Source: Lacrimispora sphenoides
GTDB taxonomy: Bacteria; Bacillota; Clostridia; Lachnospirales; Lachnospiraceae
DNA length: 64,000 nucleotides
Direction: 5' to 3'
NCBI RefSeq assembly: GCF_900105215.1
Contig: NZ_FOIP01000002.1
Coordinates: 620,001 to 684,000 of the forward strand
The position numbers and the translations under genes are program-made. Shown one piece after another: positions 61,301-64,000 of the stretch (position 1 is the stretch's first letter; every line of letters begins with the position of its first letter). The notes below the pieces were generated by a model. That model had not been told where the DNA came from and ran no database searches. It was given only the letters and a program-made list of their open reading frames with translations.

Positions 61301-64000
61301 TAAGCGGGGTAAAAGAAGAACAATGTTTAATTCTGATGAAGGCAATTTATCTTGATTCGGTAAACGGGAAAGATACGAACACCGGATTAAAGCCGAGCCA
61401 GGCCGTAAAAAGCTTTACCAAAGCCAAGAGTGTGGGAGTATTAACGACTCACGGTACCACTGAACATTATGTGATTTATGTATGCGGTAAGGCAATTAAT
61501 ACAAGCAGTGAAAATGTGTGGACATTACCGGAAACTGCTTATATGTGCCGTTATACCGGATTTGCTGTTTATGAAAGCGATGGTACTGAGACACCGGAGC
61601 TTGAGCGGGCATATTACGGTTGTCTGATTCAGCCGGACTATAACCTGACATTGAAAGATATCACGATTCAGGGACGCAGAAGTATAGACAGTACGGTAAG
61701 CAATGGTGACAGTCTGGTGAATATTCCTACCGGGATCAGTGTAACAGTAGAAAGCGGTGCAGTCTTCTCGAATAACAACAACAGCGGCAACTATATTGCC
61801 GAAGATGGATTTGTGGATAACCTGGATTCAAAAGGCGGTGCTTTTCAGGTAGCCGAACGCGGAATCCTGACAATCAATGGCGGCGAGATAAAAGGTAATA
61901 ATGCAACTTATGGAAGTGCAATTTATCTCCATGCAAATGAAATCAATCCATCGTCCTTCGGACAACTGTATCTGTCTGGTTCACCGGTAATATCCGGTAA
62001 AGTATATTTAAATGGTACAGCTGATACAACATCGGCGTATATACAGCCGGAGGCTTCCTATGTGCCTTCAACCGCATTACAGATTTCTGTCAGCAATGAC
62101 TACAATGGCCGTCCATTGATTCGATATAAGGACGGTACCGTGCCGGGTGAGACACAACTGAAATATTATTCATTTGATGATGCTATCAATGCATTGTATG
62201 ATATTGTAAACAACAGTTCCAATGCTTCCATTCTGGAATTGAGTCTGAGAAGAGTAATTTATTTAGATGGCCAAAGTGGGTCAGATGATCCAAGTCATGA
62301 TGGTACAACTCCGGAAAAGGCGTTTAAAACATTAAAACGTACCTTTGAGGCAATTGGAAACCAGGCAGGTACCAATGGTGTCCTGATTTATATTGTAGAT
62401 ACTTTGGACATTACTGATGGAACCAGTGAACCATCCGATATTCAACTGATGAATATTAAGGTTTACAATAGCAACGGATCCTCCCACTATGAAGGATACT
62501 ATAAGGATCCGGGTGAGACTGTTAATATCCGGGGCCAGGTATATTTCAAGCGATATTCTCAGCCAAAAGGGTATGATGCTGCTGATCCTGTTTATGATGG
62601 ATACAGCAATGAAACATTACTTGACAGTCTGTTCTATATCGGCAATGGCGGTAAACTGACTTTAAGCGGTATTTATCTGGATGGCCATTCAATCAGCAGT
62701 GATAGCATTAATCCAACCTTAGTTGCACCGGCCGTAGTGGCTCAGTCCCCACTGATTACCGTAAAAGGAAGCGGTGTGCTGAGATGTTACCGCGCGGAGG
62801 GCGTGAGCAATGGTGTTCCTACCGCAACGTTATTTATTAATAATTTCAATACTAAAAATAAAAATGGACCGGAATATATCGTCGGCCACTTAAATGATTC
62901 TGATATTATGGAAGGCAGCAGCGCTGGTATTGAGCTGCTGGATGATGGAACCTGCATTCTTGAGTATACTGAATTCTCCAACCTTGCATTAGGCGATCAA
63001 GTGGTTTCCGGAGGTACGGATGTATACAGCAATGGATACCTGCATTTCAGCCGTTATACGAACTTTGGCGGAAGTGTATTCCTGGAGGGATTCGGAACCA
63101 AAGAGGCAAACCATGATACCAGCCGTTATCTGACCGTAGATGTATATGGTACTCCAATACAAAATAATTTTCATGTTATGGTGAGAGATTCGTATATGGG
63201 CAGAGATATGGTTCATTACCAGGTTGGAATCAACGCAACAGTCAATGATGCCGGTTATTTCCTGCTGGAAGAGCGGGTAAAAGATTTCTTCTGTCTGTCA
63301 AACCGCAGCGGATATCCGCATATCCTGGAGCTGCAGGTGCCGGTCGCCGTCTATATTGACGGTACAAACGGTATCGATGACCAGGGAGACCGGTATGCCG
63401 GTTCGACTCCGAAGTTTCCTGTAAAAACGTTGGCAAGAGCTTTTGAGTTATTAAAAACCCGGGGAGGAAATACGATTTATGTAGTCGGCTCCATTCAGGT
63501 AAACAGTGATATCCAGGTGACGGGACAGTCTTATATCGGCACAGGTGGTACTGTTATGCTTGGAAGTACCAATAAGATTAACATTGTCCGATATATACAG
63601 CCGGATTTTGCAGTTCAGGATCCGGTGGCCGGAGCAGCGGCGGAATATGATGTGGAGGACTATACCGGTGTATTGCTGAATGTCAAGGATGGTGCAACCG
63701 CCCAGTTCAGTGCGAACGTATACTTTGACGGACACAGTGAACCAAAGACCAGTATCGATCTTCCGATCGGTGCGGTCGTAAGCCGGAATGGTGAAGCAAA
63801 GGCACCGTTAATAACCGTTGAAAAAGGCGGAGCTTTGAGCCTTCTGTTGAATGTAACCCTTTATAATAATAACAATACCTATGATCTGGAAACTGACCTT
63901 AATGGCCAGAATGGCGGTGCCATCTTTAACAGCGGCACGACGACGGTTGACGGTACTTTGTTTGAGAATAACAAGGCTGCAAAAGGGTCTGTGGCATATC
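52351..64000 (+). CDS. Giant secreted beta-helix adhesin-like protein (3' end outside window)
   Basis: Open from ATG 52351 to the window end: at least 3,883 residues with no stop at the points checked along the frame. Signal peptide (MTQFKRFTAFLLCFLMIFPT, cut near MILAETTS). A 48-bp repeat region is followed by ATASNA / TPSRAK motifs. Then eight modules start with a variant of YxDGxxGxDxxxG..PxKTxxRA, each followed by a strand pair and right-handed beta-helix-like repeats rich in GGGIY, FMMN-like strands and (L/V)FxNN patterns, close in style to DUF1565 and polymorphic membrane protein repeats. Ribosome site AAAGGAG; 1 base after the IPKTG gene. Function inferred as adhesion or surface scaffold. 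Confidence 0.8.
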   Translation, partial: MTQFKRFTAFLLCFLMIFPTQELMILAETTSMDYARIEEMPSSDITEDGADRVEETQPSETVEEGTDRVEETQPSETVEDGADRVEETQPSETMEDGTDRIEETLPLEPMEDGTDRIEETLPLEPIEGGGGRIKETLPLEPLEDDGYAIYWNPGGQLPAELATASNAAATVSNATPSRAKMGKDSANGLSPAKPVKTLKKAIERAKDLMEKEGLDPSDITIYAMNPMEVADGELYVLNAGNIRIASWPERPYESDALFYVNGGQLTLTNVLLEAEDPDHDPDETELVYVRGGVLQMGQNVNINGCVVMDYCSEQEDIEWKEDTASPSNAADTDNTAAAENERIEKTLTLQPLASTASQAKAAGEAAFDIDNYVLDTDEDNVELIVDKMSASTWRDPIIELMEGFDGGSGEYLLELRDDGKAESRELVTTLYADDATDEEFLGYFTLAESDKWNLEVETEAAAQLRDTGSENKIMSRSFAFEADTLTSKTLIASRSLGEAKVIYWNPGAAMTIDGEIYPAGDDVLYDGSNPRAPLKTWSAAAEEAKKSNGMVVAMRSLNLGDDNAGEYLEQLSDGEFYLASAEASLITPLGTWNSTSQPAIIVPENKTLIVENLYLGGMYDNSGNETEAQTILVNEGDLIIEKNVRTEEKGYIQINAFLDLANHPVQVCSVDSIHDGDLRIFFGGINKNVAYRYVDVVIPGGDLASSITDDADPIAKADSVGQALLGRIKLHSTNRSVANGGLSSIDWSLRQDTAEDDSIVNAQNIELYAIYYFDGIYIDGVDGDDRNYGASCDYPVKTWARARAIWQDEMTKSLQARQDAAGMTLDKIEADYPMPEVIYICNTVTVDSASEPEWELESRYDYARGTDVKTEVVSHIDKIASQGEGSANVPRHEAPKTLIKVTGSGVLSIRDVFIRNMVDDTDSVTIKVEAGGTLNLRGETTLNGTRLKSTGFDQKALTLGNHVTVTGGSRFVMEAGWTGSIENREQGVVAAGSGTTVEMNNGFIQKNNSYRADYYTAGITTHKAGGGVVLSDGARFTMNGGTITGNQTYQYGAGVYLVDAGTSFIMNKGKITGNSILTYQISGTNSTVLFSKGVGIFADTGTIVNIGDGNGEQEDTVISNNKSYFAYGTGIYTNGSLNIDHAAISDNEAGGVYKSYTNVNLGVGIYIGADGKLAMNAGLVNGNHGAFTTYGYVRGVGIYIDAGTNSHTITGSTITTNQTGYEYYTDSDIYNYNQGGGIYLAGGNTLTITDTTVSNNRAGRGGGIYAYGSSGKDIALTLKETIIEGNEARSSRASSYGDTGGIYFYGYGTLTLEDGTKIINNSATVSTGGLYIGGASAASSHTYMMATTPGAIEISGNKITNTGSYGTYGGGVTHSGGSWHAENVRISNNEAVTQGGGIYSTSSTSYSYFRNMMISDNRAGDGAALAISSGRYYMKDSSITDNTATNRGGGIYTSSTSAYVYLSETEDGKFEIKDNHADYGGGIAITTGYSFMMDIAGPIQNSAAVQGSNFYLSGYAYIDIFKGYFKQPVPSKQVEGVYNIYIDDTSTSTYSKNFDFSKVTADRKDGANPDVIFLNSGSSFLTVLAAPLDDNTAYGAFPIDLNSEVFQSGSVVLKPLGNAATRAMMEPNADLSAATQVNRQYPALLSAMGNLDHFRGGELPRRSELGGFRDAVNTTRTNVIIVGQGVYLAGYKSDGTGGNDSNGGTSPADAVATFDRAKEVLQNRINETAIHDSNLPEEEREGFAPFIYICGQVDINANESWELNYEDPLYTDVNEYYAIAEERNGTQVYEPQVRRFASFVRQPMIKVGNGSNTVSFTTGRLIIDGMADTVVLADQSSYSPVIYGSAGTLVTLTGDSMIRNNYFSALDIYGEVTLSGEIGEVNKQLYNNQSQYTVRLYGSAKMSMLGEAKIITDNTVEKVASFSGYAIWMGGTNVSVSMEGNSAIMQGPGSTLLNSYLIYSTYANTTIQMKENARLEVGNAVSGVVYISGSDSTINMSADASIATLEGAYWQYGIYGCANFSLTMSDRANITYGGYRNTTTYGIYLAPTSTTTASVKMQDHAAIILDSTATGTSYWFYGISVNNGISPKIELLNNSRITGNPNVMSLTCGIITSSSNAKDVMILLNMEADGSEEESVSITDMSHGIYLGAAENSTVSMGKKAMITGGTDGIYLTGRSSTTSTANILMKDYSRIYKTTYGIYFYQVNSSPINIQMEDHAAIEQNNMGIAEATVTGSTSYGASQVNVEMFGDSRISGNSSSGIQLVHTQNNWSESTGYQKITLNDNAMIGGSDYYSNTDADSGNQGAGIYANGPIQVTMNGTAKISGNGTSVNNGSTASSGIYLTRSTTASYHRAGTARITLNGSASICDNKGGGVYAATIGDSTTSYHNEVIIELNGIKDDGSFSTPSIQGNTDAVYLGDDATLRLKGEALVKISDSPYASSSYVARVIDNYGYIELDGRSTVKGLIYMNNSTKPITMTHAATGQAPKYDLHLVEGFAGKTVVQPDMVGITDLTGAGSQLAYFHKAGADGMAAMRPIVELSPNLVLLGENNVYLSGSGNDANSGNTPSTAVKTFKRARELLQGGGYYTTGANIIICTSTVNVLAEDEDWSFEPGGFVTNSLSGQRWQPLVTRYEGYGGILITLYDSTSTVYASTVTFKNITIDGGSANGIVLTTAVNDQLLMVGRGRTAVLGEGAVLQNNKAVTTTYSNTSALGVKVYGGTLEISGGTIRNIVRQTSLSFSSYYFASAVMVQGVSTAYPGNLIMKSGQIINNELNAPNAQGTSARIGTIYIHSTTSAPSGMEMRGGLIENNKVVSRDTNPGAAGAIVNYDGAVTISGGIIRGNEGGCGSAIFHQGINSSSQMIFSGGQISGNTTNASGQQSINKYSPIFVMQRGFELYGGGADIRDSIYLYQTLSAIKVSDHIYQTGRSYHVYLNQGTSYFRKGSVVVEPDGNKVTNVGSYLPYFDVRSNPYVLDRGRTSNLAGNVSGVKEEQCLILMKAIYLDSVNGKDTNTGLKPSQAVKSFTKAKSVGVLTTHGTTEHYVIYVCGKAINTSSENVWTLPETAYMCRYTGFAVYESDGTETPELERAYYGCLIQPDYNLTLKDITIQGRRSIDSTVSNGDSLVNIPTGISVTVESGAVFSNNNNSGNYIAEDGFVDNLDSKGGAFQVAERGILTINGGEIKGNNATYGSAIYLHANEINPSSFGQLYLSGSPVISGKVYLNGTADTTSAYIQPEASYVPSTALQISVSNDYNGRPLIRYKDGTVPGETQLKYYSFDDAINALYDIVNNSSNASILELSLRRVIYLDGQSGSDDPSHDGTTPEKAFKTLKRTFEAIGNQAGTNGVLIYIVDTLDITDGTSEPSDIQLMNIKVYNSNGSSHYEGYYKDPGETVNIRGQVYFKRYSQPKGYDAADPVYDGYSNETLLDSLFYIGNGGKLTLSGIYLDGHSISSDSINPTLVAPAVVAQSPLITVKGSGVLRCYRAEGVSNGVPTATLFINNFNTKNKNGPEYIVGHLNDSDIMEGSSAGIELLDDGTCILEYTEFSNLALGDQVVSGGTDVYSNGYLHFSRYTNFGGSVFLEGFGTKEANHDTSRYLTVDVYGTPIQNNFHVMVRDSYMGRDMVHYQVGINATVNDAGYFLLEERVKDFFCLSNRSGYPHILELQVPVAVYIDGTNGIDDQGDRYAGSTPKFPVKTLARAFELLKTRGGNTIYVVGSIQVNSDIQVTGQSYIGTGGTVMLGSTNKINIVRYIQPDFAVQDPVAGAAAEYDVEDYTGVLLNVKDGATAQFSANVYFDGHSEPKTSIDLPIGAVVSRNGEAKAPLITVEKGGALSLLLNVTLYNNNNTYDLETDLNGQNGGAIFNSGTTTVDGTLFENNKAAKGSVAY
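52441..52776 (+). repeat. 48-bp coding tandem repeat in the giant gene
   Basis: Seven 16-codon units from 52441 (first degenerate) with consensus EDGADRVEETQPSETV; later units drift to EDGTDRIEETLPLEPM. Acidic, Pro-containing and likely extended, placed between signal peptide and first module. Confidence 0.9.
52789..52985 (+). repeat. Giant protein entry module 1
   Basis: YAIYWNPGGQLP at the start and AKPVKTLKKAIERAKD at the end, then a strand ITIYAMNPMEVADGELYV. First of eight; it has ATASNA and TPSRAK linkers inside. Confidence 0.7.
53851..53991 (+). repeat. Giant protein entry module 2
   Basis: VIYWNPGAAMTIDGEIYPAG then RAPLKTWSAAAEEAKKS. Same layout as module 1, with a short beta region after it. 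Confidence 0.7.
54652..54771 (+). repeat. Giant protein entry module 3
   Basis: YAIYYFDGIYIDGVDGDDRN then PVKTWARARAIWQ, followed by EVIYICNTVTVDSASEPEWE. It opens the longest beta-helix stretch (to about 57.3 kb). Confidence 0.8.
57385..57519 (+). repeat. Giant protein entry module 4
   Basis: VIIVGQGVYLAGYKSDGTGG then SPADAVATFDRAKEVLQ, followed by FIYICGQVDINANESWEL. Opens a second long beta-helix stretch. Confidence 0.8.
59998..60090 (+). repeat. Giant protein entry module 5
   Basis: VYLSGSGNDANSGNTPSTAV then KTFKRARELLQ, followed by IIICTSTVNVLAEDEDWSF. Close to a DUF1565-type consensus. Confidence 0.85.
61345..61431 (+). repeat. Giant protein entry module 6
   Basis: IYLDSVNGKDTNTGLKPSQA then VKSFTKAKS, followed by YVIYVCGKAINTSSENVWTL. 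Confidence 0.85.
62254..62352 (+). repeat. Giant protein entry module 7
   Basis: VIYLDGQSGSDDPSHDGTTP then EKAFKTLKRTFEA, followed by VLIYIVDTLDITDG. Confidence 0.85.
63349..63450 (+). repeat. Giant protein entry module 8
   Basis: VYIDGTNGIDDQGDRYAGST then FPVKTLARAFEL, followed by NTIYVVGSIQVNSDIQV; the final visible part (GGAIFNSGTTTVDGTLFENN) continues beyond the window. Confidence 0.85.

Overview
The window looks like chromosome of an anaerobic, low-to-moderate G+C Firmicute, most likely a Lachnospiraceae-type Clostridium. The reasons are strong AGGAGG ribosome sites, TTGACA/TATAAT promoters, YtcQ/YtcP-like sugar uptake, an unsaturated glucuronyl hydrolase, a Firmicutes-type ethanolamine microcompartment operon, a UvrX/YolD polymerase pair and sortase-type surface proteins. 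The genus cannot be fixed from sequence alone. I see no rRNA, tRNA, CRISPR array, intact insertion sequence or phage gene.

Layout. 1-2.4 kb: end of a carbohydrate ABC importer (permease and lipoprotein binding protein). 2.5-5.2 kb: three small accessory genes (Vat/CatB-type acetyltransferase, Rid-family protein, AAC(3)-type acetyltransferase). 5.2-9.8 kb: a TetR repressor divergent from an operon for a two-subunit aconitase-X dehydratase and an old-yellow-enzyme Fe-S flavoprotein, which together look like a dehydrate-then-reduce pathway. 9.97-23.7 kb: an 18-gene eut microcompartment operon. Its shell genes are eutS twice, eutL, a eutK-like gene, eutM and eutN. The core enzymes are EutBC, EutE, EutG, PduL and EutQ. 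Cofactor and repair genes are eutA, a PduO-type and a EutT-like adenosyltransferase; eutP and eutH complete it. Ethanolamine would enter by EutH, be split by EutBC to acetaldehyde and ammonia, and leave as ethanol (EutG) or acetyl-CoA then acetyl-phosphate (EutE, PduL), with acetate formation possibly by EutQ. The usual eutVW regulators are not in the window.

23.7-33.3 kb is a patchwork of intact small genes (MarR, DHFR-like reductase, GNAT, AadA-type nucleotidyltransferase, Y-family polymerase/YolD, GH88, AraC) mixed with fragments of at least six decayed genes, several joined to unrelated sequence. 33.5-36.6 kb: ROK regulator, MFS transporter and PHP phosphoesterase in one operon. 36.8-38.7 kb: TetR and a CPA2-type antiporter. 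39.5-43.7 kb: MarR and a heterodimeric ABC exporter. Most of these regulators have a palindrome on their own promoter.

44-64 kb is the least familiar part: an apparently co-oriented surface locus. An orphan LytTR response regulator, with the decayed tail of a duplicate just upstream, precedes a Cys-motif membrane protein, a tiny transmembrane protein that seems to start at ATT, a membrane-anchored protein with 45-bp repeats and a DUF11-like domain, two paralogous secreted proteins, two paralogous single-pass membrane proteins, a sortase substrate ending in IPKTG, and a secreted giant. The giant has at least 3,883 residues, runs off the window, and is built from eight copies of an entry module plus beta-helix-like repeats. 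I infer a regulated cell-surface adhesin or fibre system. I do not recognise it as a described one, and that reading rests on gene order, signal sequences and paralogy only.
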